From Alkalicoccus chagannorensis DSM 18086 (lineage in GTDB: Bacteria > Bacillota > Bacilli > Bacillales > Salisediminibacteriaceae), in contig NZ_AUCK01000025.1 of the NCBI RefSeq assembly GCF_000429725.1, forward strand, positions 1 through 64,000: DNA of 64,000 bases, written 5' to 3'. The position numbers and the translations under genes are program-made. Every line of letters starts with the position of its first letter. Positions within the stretch are counted from its first letter, which is position 1. The notes under the pieces were generated by a model. It was not told the DNA's origin and made no database searches. It was given only the letters and a program-made list of their open reading frames with translations. Positions 9,650-17,926 of this stretch are shown in pieces.

Positions 9650-9860
9650 CGGGGCAGAAGGACTCTCTTTCACTGCTGCCATCACAGGGGCACGTGTCAT
9701 CCCTGCTCTAGTACGGGCATCGAAAAAAGTGTCCGCAGCAGAACGGCTTCTGCCTGGGTGCTACGTCAACGATGGGGAGCGGGCGCCTCTTCCTTTTTCC
9801 GGCACGGTATATTATACTGATGGCAGCAGCAGAAAGCGTCACGCTCGTATATATAAGTAA
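9650..9860 (+). other. Upstream region of the B12 riboswitch
   Basis: A 72-codon frame (9642-9860) crosses this stretch but has no ribosome site or recognisable features and was not called. The likely promoter of the riboswitch unit is here: TATACT at 9813-9818 with a poor -35 region about 17 bp upstream. A second AT-rich patch lies at 9849-9857. No terminator for cobT was recognised, so read-through from cobT into the riboswitch is possible. Confidence 0.4.
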
Positions 9861-10016
9861 TCAGGTGCGGCTGAATCAGCCGTGAAAAGGGAAGCTGGTG
9901 CAAATCCAGCACGGACCCGCCACTGTAAATGCCGAGGATCAAGCAGCAGCAGCCACTGTGCCATGCATGGGAAGGCCGGCTTGAGCCAATGACGCATAAG
10001 TCAGGAGACCTGCCTG
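9861..10016 (+). ncRNA. Cobalamin (B12) riboswitch aptamer
   Basis: The hallmark segments occur in order: AGGTGC at the 5' end, AAAAGGGAAGCTGGTGCAAA, the B12-box core ACCCGCCACTGTAA, a second GCCACTG with GGGAAGG, then GACGCATAAGTCAGGAGACC and a closing GCCTG that pairs back to the start. This is the class that binds adenosylcobalamin and shuts down expression when it is plentiful. It controls the btuF-to-cobC unit downstream, through the hairpin at 10101-10136. Confidence 0.96.
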
Positions 10017-10100
10017 GTTATTGTTCAACACCTTCGGGGAATCAAGGTTGGTTGAAATGCCGGACAGAGGAGAATACTGCCTTCCTGTGCATTTTACCTT

Positions 10101-10136
10101 AGCGCTATTCCACCACGAGGGGGAGAGCGCTTTTTT
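10101..10136 (+). terminator. Expression-platform terminator of the B12 riboswitch
   Basis: AGCGCT and AGCGC arms with further C/G pairs form a hairpin followed by six T residues, 30 bp before btuF. Its position after the aptamer and before the first gene indicates regulated premature termination. Confidence 0.75.
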
Positions 10137-10166
10137 GCTGACAAAAAAATGCAGGGGGAATAGAAC

Positions 10167-11258
10167 ATGAAGAAAATGGCGTTTAGTCTTGCTGGTGTTG
10201 TCGTACTCGCAGCCTGTGGGGCGGAAGAGAACAATGAGAACGAGAACTCCAATGAGATGAACAACGAAGCAGAACAGGCAGACGAAGAAAACAACGAGGA
10301 TCAAGAGAACAATGTCAACAACGTAGACGAGGAAGAAGAGTCGAATCAGAACGACGAGAACAACCATAACGACCAGGACGAAAATAACGAAGCAGCGGAC
10401 GGAGAGGAGACCGGCGAGTTCCCGATTACAGTAACGGATGACGGCGGCAACGAGGTAACCATCGACGAGGAGCCGGAATCCATCGTGACGCTGCAGCCAA
10501 GTGATACGGAAATTCTCTTCGCGTTAGGCGCGGGCGACCGTTTAGTCGGCGTCGATGAATTCAGCGACTATCCAGAAGAAGCGATGGACATTGAAACCGT
10601 TGGTGCGCAGGATATGGACGTGGAGCGTATTCTGCAGCTGGAGCCGGACATGGCGCTCGTATCCCAGTACCACCACGACAGCCACAGTGATGTTCTGGAT
10701 CAGTACCGCGATGCCGGAATCGACGTGGTCGTGATCCAGAATGCGGAGTCGTTTGATGGGGTTTATGACACGATCGATATGCTCGGCAGTGTAACGGGGT
10801 CCGAAGAGGAAGCAGGAGACATCATCCAAGACATGCAGGAAACGATGGAGGAACTGGCTGCGCAGGCGGAAGACATTCCAGAAGAAGACCGCAGACGAGT
10901 CTGGGTGGAAGTAGGCCCGTCCCCTGAAATTTTCACGACCGGGCAGGGGACCTTCATGCATGAAATCATCGAAACGATCGGAGCAGAGAATGCCGCGGAA
11001 GACATGGAAGGCTGGGTCGAGATGACGGAAGAGGAGATCGTCTCCCTGCAGCCCGATACGATCATCACCACCTACGGGGACTTCGTTGAGGATCCGGTCG
11101 AAGAGGTGACAAGCCGTGATGGCTGGGACGACGTACCGGCTGTTGCCGATGAAGAGATTCACGATGTCGACAGCAACAAAGTAACACGATCCGGCCCGCG
11201 TCTGGCTGAAGGTGCCGAGATTATTGCCGAAGCCGTGTATCCGGATGTTTTCCAATAA
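10167..11258 (+). CDS. Cobalamin ABC transporter substrate-binding lipoprotein (BtuF-like)
   Basis: This surface lipoprotein would bind cobamides or cobinamide and deliver them to BtuCD. It has 363 aa. A signal peptide ends at the lipobox VLAAC with Cys17 as the lipidated residue. Residues 18-85 are an extremely Asn/Glu/Asp-rich linker, and the periplasmic-binding-protein fold of the TroA/BtuF type fills the rest (ITVTDDGGNEVTIDEEPESIV at its start). AGGGGGAATAGAAC precedes the ATG. It is the first gene after the B12 riboswitch, and btuC overlaps its end by 14 bp. A siderophore role is possible from fold alone, but the context argues for B12. Confidence 0.9.
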   Translation: MKKMAFSLAGVVVLAACGAEENNENENSNEMNNEAEQADEENNEDQENNVNNVDEEEESNQNDENNHNDQDENNEAADGEETGEFPITVTDDGGNEVTIDEEPESIVTLQPSDTEILFALGAGDRLVGVDEFSDYPEEAMDIETVGAQDMDVERILQLEPDMALVSQYHHDSHSDVLDQYRDAGIDVVVIQNAESFDGVYDTIDMLGSVTGSEEEAGDIIQDMQETMEELAAQAEDIPEEDRRRVWVEVGPSPEIFTTGQGTFMHEIIETIGAENAAEDMEGWVEMTEEEIVSLQPDTIITTYGDFVEDPVEEVTSRDGWDDVPAVADEEIHDVDSNKVTRSGPRLAEGAEIIAEAVYPDVFQ

Positions 11259-12291
11259 AATTGTCTTGTGCTATGCCGGCAGTCTGCTGCTGCTGGCAGG
11301 CGTGATCACCTTCGGATTGTTCTATTCCAGCGTGGTGATTCCCGTTCCGCATATCGTCCACATCGTCGTGGAACGGCTGACAGGCGTGCAGCTTCTGGAA
11401 GAAGTACCTTCGTCCGAATACGCGATTATCTGGGATATCCGCCTGCCGAGAGTCCTGTTGGCCGCAGGCGTGGGTGCCTCGCTGGCAATCGCTGGAGCGG
11501 CTTTTCAAGGGCTGCTCCGGAACCCCCTCGCAGACCCGTATACGATCGGGGTCTCCTCGGGGGCTTCCCTCGGTGCGGTGGCAGTCATCTTTTTTCAGTT
11601 TACGATTGTCGGACTCGGTGCGTTTACGCTGCCTTTTATCAGCATTGTCTCGGGATTTCTCACATTGATGCTCGTGTTCGGGCTTGTACGGCTCAGCAGT
11701 AGAAGCATGGCCGTTGAAACGATCATTCTGGCCGGCATTATTCTGAGTGCGTTTATCGGTTCGATCATTTCCCTTATCATCTCTCTCGGCAGTCAGGAAG
11801 AGATGACCCAGATCATTTACTGGCTTTATGGCAGTGTGGCGATGCGTGGGTGGAGCTATGTCGGGCTGCTGGCTCCCTTTGTGTTCGCGGGCGGCCTGCT
11901 TCTTCTGACGCAGTACCGGGAGCTGAATGCGATGGCGTTGGGAGAAGAAGCGGCAGGGCATGTCGGCGTGCACGTGCAGCGCGGCAAGATCGTGATACTC
12001 GGAGGGGCTTCCATGCTGACCGGCGCTGCCGTCGCTGTCTCCGGTACGATCGGTTTCGTCGGTCTTGTGATTCCTCATATGGTCCGCCTGGTAACCGGAC
12101 CGGATCATCAGCACGTGCTTCCGATTTCCATGATTACCGGCGCCGCGTTTCTCGTTGCAGCCGATATCATTGCCAGAACCATTATTGCACCGTCTGAACT
12201 GCCGATCGGTGTGATTACTGCTTTGATCGGCGCACCGCTGTTTGCCGTACTGTTGATTCGAAACCGGATAGGAAAGGGGAAAGCCGCATGA
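11245..12291 (+). CDS. Cobalamin ABC transporter permease (BtuC-like)
   Basis: This FecCD/BtuC-family membrane subunit has 348 aa and about ten hydrophobic helices. It includes the family motifs RLPRVLLAAGVGASLAIAG and GAAFQGLLRNPLADP, and GLVIPHMVRL near the C-terminus. The ATG at 11245 overlaps the last codons of btuF. No strong ribosome site is seen, so translation is probably coupled to btuF. Its stop overlaps the start of the next gene (ATGA), placing the permease and ATPase in one tightly coupled set. Confidence 0.92.
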   Translation: MFSNKIVLCYAGSLLLLAGVITFGLFYSSVVIPVPHIVHIVVERLTGVQLLEEVPSSEYAIIWDIRLPRVLLAAGVGASLAIAGAAFQGLLRNPLADPYTIGVSSGASLGAVAVIFFQFTIVGLGAFTLPFISIVSGFLTLMLVFGLVRLSSRSMAVETIILAGIILSAFIGSIISLIISLGSQEEMTQIIYWLYGSVAMRGWSYVGLLAPFVFAGGLLLLTQYRELNAMALGEEAAGHVGVHVQRGKIVILGGASMLTGAAVAVSGTIGFVGLVIPHMVRLVTGPDHQHVLPISMITGAAFLVAADIIARTIIAPSELPIGVITALIGAPLFAVLLIRNRIGKGKAA

Positions 12292-13751
12292 TTGAAATCG
12301 ACCGGGTAAACGGAGGCTATCAGGATGTTCCTGTTGTACATGATATTGATGTGAAGACAGAAGCAGGCACTTTTTTCGGCCTGCTGGGACCGAACGGCAG
12401 TGGGAAAACGACGTTGTTCAAGCTGATGAGCGGAGCGCTCGCCCCGATGTCCGGGGATGTCCGGCTTTCAGGAACGTCCCTGCTTCATATGACACAGCTG
12501 CAGCGGGCAAGGCGGGTCGCGGTGCTGGCACAGGAGACACACGTTTCCTTTGACTTCACTGTCGAAGAGATTGTCCGGCTCGGCCGGTATGCGTTTCAAA
12601 AAGGCGTGCTCAAGCGGATGAGCCGGGAAGATCAGGCGGCCGTGGAGGAGGCGCTGGAGGTCACGTCCACGACATCCTACCGGGACCGCCCGTTTTATCA
12701 GTTGAGCGGCGGGGAGAAACAGCGGGTACTTCTAGCCAAAGCATTCGTGCAGGAGCCGGAGCTGCTGCTGCTGGATGAACCGACCAATCATCTCGATATC
12801 CGGCACACGTTTGATATTCTGGACGTGCTGAAGCGCTGGCAGCAGGAGAAAGGCTTGACGATCTTCGCCATTCTGCATGACGTCAATATTGCAGCTCTGT
12901 ACTGTGATCAAGTCGGTCTGATGCACGAAGGACGGCTGGTGGAACAGGGCACAGTGGATATTCTGCAGCGGAGAGAGCGGCTGAGCAGTATTTACGGGGT
13001 GGAAGCCTGGACGCAGCCCCATCCGGCCGTTGCCCGTCCCCAGCTTTTAATGAACCCGCCTGATATCAAGGAACGGTCGATGTCGCTGCTGGAAGACCAT
13101 CAGCTGACCTGCACGGACGAGGTGATCCACCTCACTTTCCCCCGGCCGCTGCGCACGGTTTCGAATGGGGTAGCCGGGGAAGGAGTGCAGTGGATCCGTC
13201 ATTTCGCTAATTTTCACGTGGATCATTACTATAACAGCATGTCGCCGAAAGAAGACGTCGAAACCTGGCTGGAAGCACTCGGGTGCAGGAAGGAACAGTC
13301 GCTCGGCATGATGACTGCGGTGCAGCTGTCGCAGGCGGAAATCTGCATGGAGACCTTGTTCGGTATTGACTTTTTGGTTATTGTCACCGCCGGTACAGGC
13401 AACGCTGTCGATATCACCAACCGTCAGCCGGAACTGGAGCCATGGCATGCCGGCACCATCAACACACTCGTCTTCTGTGATCTTCACTTGAGCGACGGCG
13501 GTTTAATGAATGCCTCGATGTCTGCTGTGGAAGCCAAAGTACGGGCACTGCAGGATGAAGGCATCATGGATCATGCTGCCGGGACCCCGGCGACCAGTAC
13601 CTCGACCGACAGTCTCGTGATCGCCGCAACGCAGCAGGGAGAACGAACAGCGTATGCTGGATCCGGCACGGCTGCCGGGAAAGGCATCGGCCGGCTCGTC
13701 TATGAAACAACGCGAAAAGCCGTCCGTCGCTATAACGGAGGGAAGCCATGA
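12288..13751 (+). CDS. BtuD ATPase fused to CbiZ adenosylcobinamide amidohydrolase
   Basis: This two-domain protein has 487 aa. Residues 1 to about 245 are an ABC ATPase with Walker A GPNGSGKTT (34-42), the signature LSGGEK (about 138-143) and Walker B LLLLDEPTN. Residues about 265-480 match CbiZ, with VTAGTGNAVDI, GTINTLVFCDLHLSDGG and ATQQGERTAYAGSGTAAGKG. CbiZ cleaves the aminopropanol side chain of adenosylcobinamide to give adenosylcobyric acid, the substrate of the next gene, cbiB. I recall such fusions in other bacilli (YvrA-type). The fusion couples import to remodelling of incoming corrinoids. Confidence 0.93.
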   Translation: MIEIDRVNGGYQDVPVVHDIDVKTEAGTFFGLLGPNGSGKTTLFKLMSGALAPMSGDVRLSGTSLLHMTQLQRARRVAVLAQETHVSFDFTVEEIVRLGRYAFQKGVLKRMSREDQAAVEEALEVTSTTSYRDRPFYQLSGGEKQRVLLAKAFVQEPELLLLDEPTNHLDIRHTFDILDVLKRWQQEKGLTIFAILHDVNIAALYCDQVGLMHEGRLVEQGTVDILQRRERLSSIYGVEAWTQPHPAVARPQLLMNPPDIKERSMSLLEDHQLTCTDEVIHLTFPRPLRTVSNGVAGEGVQWIRHFANFHVDHYYNSMSPKEDVETWLEALGCRKEQSLGMMTAVQLSQAEICMETLFGIDFLVIVTAGTGNAVDITNRQPELEPWHAGTINTLVFCDLHLSDGGLMNASMSAVEAKVRALQDEGIMDHAAGTPATSTSTDSLVIAATQQGERTAYAGSGTAAGKGIGRLVYETTRKAVRRYNGGKP

Positions 13752-14692
13752 TGGGCGCAGCGGTACTTGTACCGGCTGCGCTTCTCGTCGATCTGCTGAT
13801 CGGCGATCCGAAGCGGCTGCCGCATCCGGTGATGCTGATTGGTTCCTGCATCGGTTTTCTCGAGGCGAAATGGAATAAAGGAAGAGCGAAAAAAGCAAAA
13901 GGCCTTCTGCTCGTGCTGCTTGTGCTGAGTGTGGTATGGCTGATAACAGCAGGGATCGTCTGGGCGGCAGCGCTGCTTCATCCGGCTGCCGGCTGGACAG
14001 CCGCCGTCCTGCTCACTGCTTCCACGGTTGCGTGCCGGGGAATGAAGGAAGCGGCAGAGCGGACAGCGGTGCCGCTGGAGGAAGGGCGTCTGGAAGAGGC
14101 GCGTACTGCACTCTCTCATATCGTCGGTCGTGATACCTCCCGTCTGGATGAGGCAGAAGTTGTCCGGGGAGCTGTGGAGACGACGGCGGAAAACACCGTC
14201 GATGGTGTCACAGCTCCGCTGATGTTTGCGGCCGTGGGAGGAGCTCCGGCGGCAATGACCTATCGGGCGCTGAACACGCTGGATTCGATGATTGGTCACC
14301 CGGATGAACGGTTCAACGAATTCGGCTGGGCGGCAGCGAAGCTCGACGATGCCGCGAACTGGGTACCCGCCCGGCTGACGTTCCTGCTCATGCTGCTTCC
14401 GGCAGCGCTGCATCCGGGCTGGTCTGCCGCGCGGGCCTGGCGGGTCGTGCGTCGCGATGCGCGGAAGCATCCGAGCCCGAACAGCGGCTGGGTGGAATCG
14501 GCTGCGGCCGGGATGTTCGGCATTCAGCTCGGCGGGGTGAACTGGTATCGAGGCCGCCAGTCGGTGCGTCCGCATCAGGGGACTCCCCTGTATCCGCTGC
14601 GTCCGGCGTGGATTCATGCCGCTGTTCAGTGCATGTACGCCGTATCCATGTTGACAGCGCTGCTCGCGTTTCTGAAAGGATGGCTGTTATGA
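13748..14692 (+). CDS. Adenosylcobinamide-phosphate synthase (CbiB)
   Basis: This membrane enzyme joins adenosylcobyric acid to aminopropanol phosphate. It has 314 aa and several hydrophobic segments. Family motifs are DLLIGDPKRLPHPV at the start, GRDTSRLDE, and ETTAENTVDGVTAPL with LNTLDSMIGH. It overlaps the btuD/cbiZ gene by ATGA and cobD by ATGA. Two adjacent ATG codons (13748 and 13751) are possible starts. It uses the cobyric acid released by CbiZ and the product of CobD. Confidence 0.94.
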   Translation: MMGAAVLVPAALLVDLLIGDPKRLPHPVMLIGSCIGFLEAKWNKGRAKKAKGLLLVLLVLSVVWLITAGIVWAAALLHPAAGWTAAVLLTASTVACRGMKEAAERTAVPLEEGRLEEARTALSHIVGRDTSRLDEAEVVRGAVETTAENTVDGVTAPLMFAAVGGAPAAMTYRALNTLDSMIGHPDERFNEFGWAAAKLDDAANWVPARLTFLLMLLPAALHPGWSAARAWRVVRRDARKHPSPNSGWVESAAAGMFGIQLGGVNWYRGRQSVRPHQGTPLYPLRPAWIHAAVQCMYAVSMLTALLAFLKGWLL

Positions 14693-15759
14693 AAAAACAG
14701 ACTTTGAGCCATGGAGGACAGCCTGACGTCATCCGTCGCTTTCACGGCACGAAGGAAAAGGTGATGTATGACTTCAGCGCCAACATGAATCCACTCGGTC
14801 CCCCTGCCTGGCTGTCCGAGCTGCTGACAGCAGCAGATGTTACTACGTACCCGGACCCTGGAAGTACCGAAGCTGCGGGGGCAGTCGCCGGGATGGAGCA
14901 GGTCAAAGAGGGGCAAGTGCTTATTACCAACGGAGGGGCAGAGGCGATCTTTCTTGCAGCGCGGCTCGTCATGGAAAAACCGGATCCGACGGTGCTGATT
15001 GTTGAACCTGCCTTCAGTGAATACGCAAGGGCATGCAGTCATTATCGAATGGCTGCGGCCCGGGTCTATTACAAGCAGCAGGAGTTTCCCCTCGAGGAGG
15101 TGCTCGCTGCGATGGAAGACGTAGACGCTGTTTTTTTCAGCCGGCCTCATAATCCTTCCGGTACGATGCTGCCGGCTGCTGATCTGAACCGCCTGCTCGA
15201 ACAATCCAGACGGACCGGTACGTATTGTGTCGTGGATGAAGCGTTTCTTGATTTTGCCGAAGTGCCTGGAGCTTCGGCGGAAAAGCTGGCGCAGTCACCT
15301 TATGTGTTACTGCTGAAATCTTTCACGAAAATGTTCACGATTCCCGGTATCCGCACAGGCTGCCTGCTGGCATCAGAAGACATCATCTCGACCCTGCAGC
15401 AGTGGCAGCAGCCTTGGAGTGTCAATGCGTATGCGCAGGCTGCAGCGAGTGCTGCAGCAGCAGACACAGCATTCCCAGAAAAGACGAGAAGCTGGCTGAC
15501 AGCAGAATTGGCGTGGCTGCATCAGGAACTTTCCAGCGATTACACGATATCCGGAACGAAAGTGAATTTTTACCTCCTTCAGGACCCCTTACTCGAAAAC
15601 CATGACCCGCTGATCCGATTCTTGTTAGAGCGGGGCATTGCTCCGAGGCCGACACAAAGCTTTGCTGGGATCGAAGGAAAGGCCATCCGTCTGGCTGTTC
15701 GAAGCCGGGAAGAGAATCAAGTCCTGGTGAAGGCGCTGAAGGAATGGAGGAAGCGATGA
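14689..15759 (+). CDS. L-threonine-O-3-phosphate decarboxylase (CobD type)
   Basis: This PLP-dependent fold-type I enzyme has 356 aa and resembles histidinol-phosphate aminotransferase. Visible features are FSANMNPLGPP near the N-terminus, the FSRPHNPSGT loop, CVVDEAF and the PLP-lysine segment LLKSFTKMF. Within a cob operon it is best read as the decarboxylase that makes aminopropanol phosphate for CbiB. The ATG at 14689 overlaps the cbiB stop and has AAAGGA 8 nt upstream; longer frames run inside cbiB. A plain aminotransferase cannot be excluded from sequence, but the position strongly favours CobD. Confidence 0.88.
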   Translation: MKKQTLSHGGQPDVIRRFHGTKEKVMYDFSANMNPLGPPAWLSELLTAADVTTYPDPGSTEAAGAVAGMEQVKEGQVLITNGGAEAIFLAARLVMEKPDPTVLIVEPAFSEYARACSHYRMAAARVYYKQQEFPLEEVLAAMEDVDAVFFSRPHNPSGTMLPAADLNRLLEQSRRTGTYCVVDEAFLDFAEVPGASAEKLAQSPYVLLLKSFTKMFTIPGIRTGCLLASEDIISTLQQWQQPWSVNAYAQAAASAAAADTAFPEKTRSWLTAELAWLHQELSSDYTISGTKVNFYLLQDPLLENHDPLIRFLLERGIAPRPTQSFAGIEGKAIRLAVRSREENQVLVKALKEWRKR

Positions 15760-16262
15760 GTATTCATTTTATCAGTGGAGGAGCAAGATCAGGGAAAAGC
15801 AGGTATGCCGAGGCATGGGCAGCATCCCTCGCTCCGTCCCCTTACTATCTGGCTACAAGCAGACCCGGGGACGCGGAAATGGCAGCGAGAATCGCTCACC
15901 ATCAAACATCGCGGGGCAGCCTTTTTTATACGATTGAGGCTGCCTCCTATCCAGTCGTTCCGCTTCGGCATCTGCCTCCGCGTTCCGTCATTCTGCTTGA
16001 CTGTCTGACGGTCTGGCTGGCTGGACGTCGACTCGATCAGGCAGCAGATGAAGTAAAGATGTGGCTGGCTGCGGCAGCCGGCAGGCAGCATGAGCTCTTG
16101 ATTGTCAGTAACGATATCAATGAAGAGCTGCTGCCCGAATCAGAGGAGGTCCATGCCTACATGCAGACGCTGGCCTCTCTGCATCGACAGATTATTCACG
16201 AAGCAGCCTCTGTCGCACAGCTGCGCGCAGGTATTCCAACATACTGGAGGCGGGAAGCATGA
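15756..16262 (+). CDS. Adenosylcobinamide kinase/guanylyltransferase (CobU)
   Basis: CobU phosphorylates adenosylcobinamide and activates it with GTP. The protein has 168 aa. The P-loop GGARSGKS lies at residues 7-14, RIAHHQTSRG resembles the guanylation-site segment, and LLDCLTVWLAG is conserved. The C-terminal third (SNDINEELLP onward) departs from the usual SNEVGxGIVP sequence. GGAGG precedes the ATG at 15756. It overlaps cobS by ATGA. A second, shorter CobU-like gene closes the operon at 17514-17876 and carries the more canonical C-terminal part, so the two may complement each other. Confidence 0.88.
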   Translation: MSIHFISGGARSGKSRYAEAWAASLAPSPYYLATSRPGDAEMAARIAHHQTSRGSLFYTIEAASYPVVPLRHLPPRSVILLDCLTVWLAGRRLDQAADEVKMWLAAAAGRQHELLIVSNDINEELLPESEEVHAYMQTLASLHRQIIHEAASVAQLRAGIPTYWRREA

Positions 16263-17002
16263 GAGATGGGTGGATTCTGGCTGTGCAGTTTCTGACAAGA
16301 ATACCGCTTCCGCTGCAGGCGGAGTGGCATCCGCAGAGCAGCCGCTGGGCGCTGCGGTTTTATCCGTGGATAGGGCTGTTGATCGGCGCTGTTACTGCGT
16401 TGGTGGCAGTCGCGTCTTCCGGGGTGGAAAGCTGGGTGGCTGCCCTGTTTGTGTTGACTGTCTGGTGTGGATGGAGCGGCGGACTGCACATGGACGGGGT
16501 GGCGGACACAGCCGATGCCTTCGGTGCCAATACTACGAAAGAACGTCAGTGGGAGATCATGAAGGATCCACATACCGGCGCATTCGGGGTGATGGCCCTT
16601 GTGTTCCTGTTGATGTGGAAACTCGTGCTGATCGAGCAGCTGCTCGCTGCAGGAAGCAGCCTCTGGATGCTGGTACTTATTCCAGCTGCAGCACGGGCAG
16701 CAGCCGGGGTGCTGTTGATCACCACACCATCCGGCAGACAGGAAGGACTGGCGGCAGCCTGGAAAGAGGCGCTGCAGCCTGTGGATCTTCTCTGGTTGAC
16801 GCTTCCCTTTCTGCTGCTTGCTTTCTCCCTGCCGGTATCGATTCTCGCGGGCTCTTTCATTTTCTGGACGATGCTGATGCGCTACTGGATGATCCGGAGG
16901 TTCGGCGGAATCAATGGCGATCTGGCAGGGACATCGATTGAAGGAGGTGAACTATGGGGACTGATGATACTATGGAGCTTACTCTCCTCCGGCATGCTGT
17001 AA
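16259..17002 (+). CDS. Adenosylcobinamide-GDP ribazoletransferase (CobS)
   Basis: This cobalamin synthase of 247 aa is a polytopic membrane protein with about six or seven helices. It joins activated cobinamide to alpha-ribazole (phosphate). The diagnostic segments are FLTRIPLP near the start, GGLHMDGVADTADAFG and MKDPHTGAFGVMAL. It starts inside the end of cobU, and cobC starts 49 bp before its stop, so translation is coupled throughout. Confidence 0.94.
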   Translation: MRDGWILAVQFLTRIPLPLQAEWHPQSSRWALRFYPWIGLLIGAVTALVAVASSGVESWVAALFVLTVWCGWSGGLHMDGVADTADAFGANTTKERQWEIMKDPHTGAFGVMALVFLLMWKLVLIEQLLAAGSSLWMLVLIPAAARAAAGVLLITTPSGRQEGLAAAWKEALQPVDLLWLTLPFLLLAFSLPVSILAGSFIFWTMLMRYWMIRRFGGINGDLAGTSIEGGELWGLMILWSLLSSGML

Positions 17003-17577
17003 CCGAAGCGAACAAAGAAAAGCGGTATGTCGGGTCAACCGATGTTCCCCTGGCAGAAGGGGCAGCCCTGGACGATGCTGCTGCAGTATTGAAAAAAGCA
17101 TCGTATGATACGATGCTGACGAGTGACCGGCTCCGCTGTGTGCAGACAGCTGCCCTGCTGGAGAAGGAAGAGGCGGCCGAGGTGGATGCACGCCTGCGGG
17201 AGCTCGATTTTGGAGAATGGGAAATGAAGACTTATGAAGAACTGCAGCATCACGCAGCCTACCGCCGCTGGCTGGAGCAGCCGCTTCATCACGCCCCTCC
17301 GGGAGGAGAACATCCACAGGATCTTCTGCAGCGGACAGCAGCGCTGCTGGAAGAACGAGGCTCACCGGGGAAGCGTGTTCTGTTCGTCACCCACGGTGGG
17401 GTTATCCGCATCATGTATTATCTGCTGAAGGCCGGGAGCTCTTTCTGGGATACGCCGGCTGTACCGCGGCCGGGAAGTGCCGTGCGTATGACATTAAAGC
17501 GACAGGAGGGATCGTGGGTGTGCATGTCCTTATCGGAGGTTACTACGCAGGAAAACAATCCTACGCATTGGAATTGA
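16954..17577 (+). CDS. Alpha-ribazole phosphatase (CobC), histidine phosphatase family
   Basis: CobC removes the 5'-phosphate from the lower-ligand nucleotide or from cobalamin phosphate. The protein has 207 aa. The phospho-acceptor motif is LRHAVTEAN (RHA in place of the usual RHG), and the second catalytic His is in FVTHGGV. GGAGG with 6-nt spacing sits before the ATG at 16954, inside cobS. The family also includes phosphoglycerate mutases, but the operon position supports CobC. Confidence 0.87.
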   Translation: MGTDDTMELTLLRHAVTEANKEKRYVGSTDVPLAEGAALDDAAAVLKKASYDTMLTSDRLRCVQTAALLEKEEAAEVDARLRELDFGEWEMKTYEELQHHAAYRRWLEQPLHHAPPGGEHPQDLLQRTAALLEERGSPGKRVLFVTHGGVIRIMYYLLKAGSSFWDTPAVPRPGSAVRMTLKRQEGSWVCMSLSEVTTQENNPTHWN

Positions 17578-17876
17578 ACCCGGACAGCACGTTTATCGCT
17601 CCCGGGGAAGCCGGGACGACAAACGGGGCCGTGACAGGCATTGAATCGTGGATACGAGAAGGTGGTACTGCAGCGGCATTCTGGACCTGGATGGAGCAGC
17701 TGGAGCCGCAGCCGGAACTGCTTCTGCTCACTGAGACAGGCAATGGACTTGTCCCGATGGAGGCAGCAGAACGGCGGGTGCGGGATGAAATCGGACGGAT
17801 CAACCAGGAAGCCGTGAAGCGGGCCGAGACCGTGGATTATATCTGGTACGGGCTGGCGGAACGGAAAAAAGGCTGA
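17514..17876 (+). CDS. Short CobU-like protein, possibly degenerate
   Basis: This 120-aa protein begins with GGYYAGKQSYAL, a P-loop-like segment that has lost the canonical GxxxxGKS form. It ends with TETGNGLVPMEAAERRVRDE and GRINQEAVKRAETVDYIWYG, which closely follow the C-terminal part of CobU enzymes. The middle, including the guanylation-site region, is missing. The start is GTG at 17514 (AGGAGG 4 nt upstream) or GTG at 17520 (10 nt upstream). It overlaps cobC and ends the operon just before a terminator. It could be a catalytically dead paralog, a partner for the other CobU, or an enzyme of altered function. Confidence 0.7.
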   Translation: MGVHVLIGGYYAGKQSYALELNPDSTFIAPGEAGTTNGAVTGIESWIREGGTAAAFWTWMEQLEPQPELLLLTETGNGLVPMEAAERRVRDEIGRINQEAVKRAETVDYIWYGLAERKKG

Positions 17877-17880
17877 AACA

Positions 17881-17926
17881 AAAGGCTGCCCCGGTGTGGA
17901 GCAGCCTTGCAGGATTTTTTTACCAG
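17881..17926. terminator. Bidirectional terminator between cob operon and 17920 gene
   Basis: AAGGCTGC and GCAGCCTT form an 8-bp stem. TTTTTTT follows on the plus strand and TTTTGTTTC on the minus strand, so the hairpin serves both converging units. Confidence 0.8.

Noticed and set aside
9642-9860. 72-codon frame overlapping the end of cobT
   Set aside because: It has no ribosome site or recognisable features, and it runs up to the edge of the B12 riboswitch through its promoter region.
11221-12114. Long minus-strand frame inside btuC
   Set aside because: It is a His/Arg/Gln-rich shadow of a membrane-protein gene, with no ribosome site.
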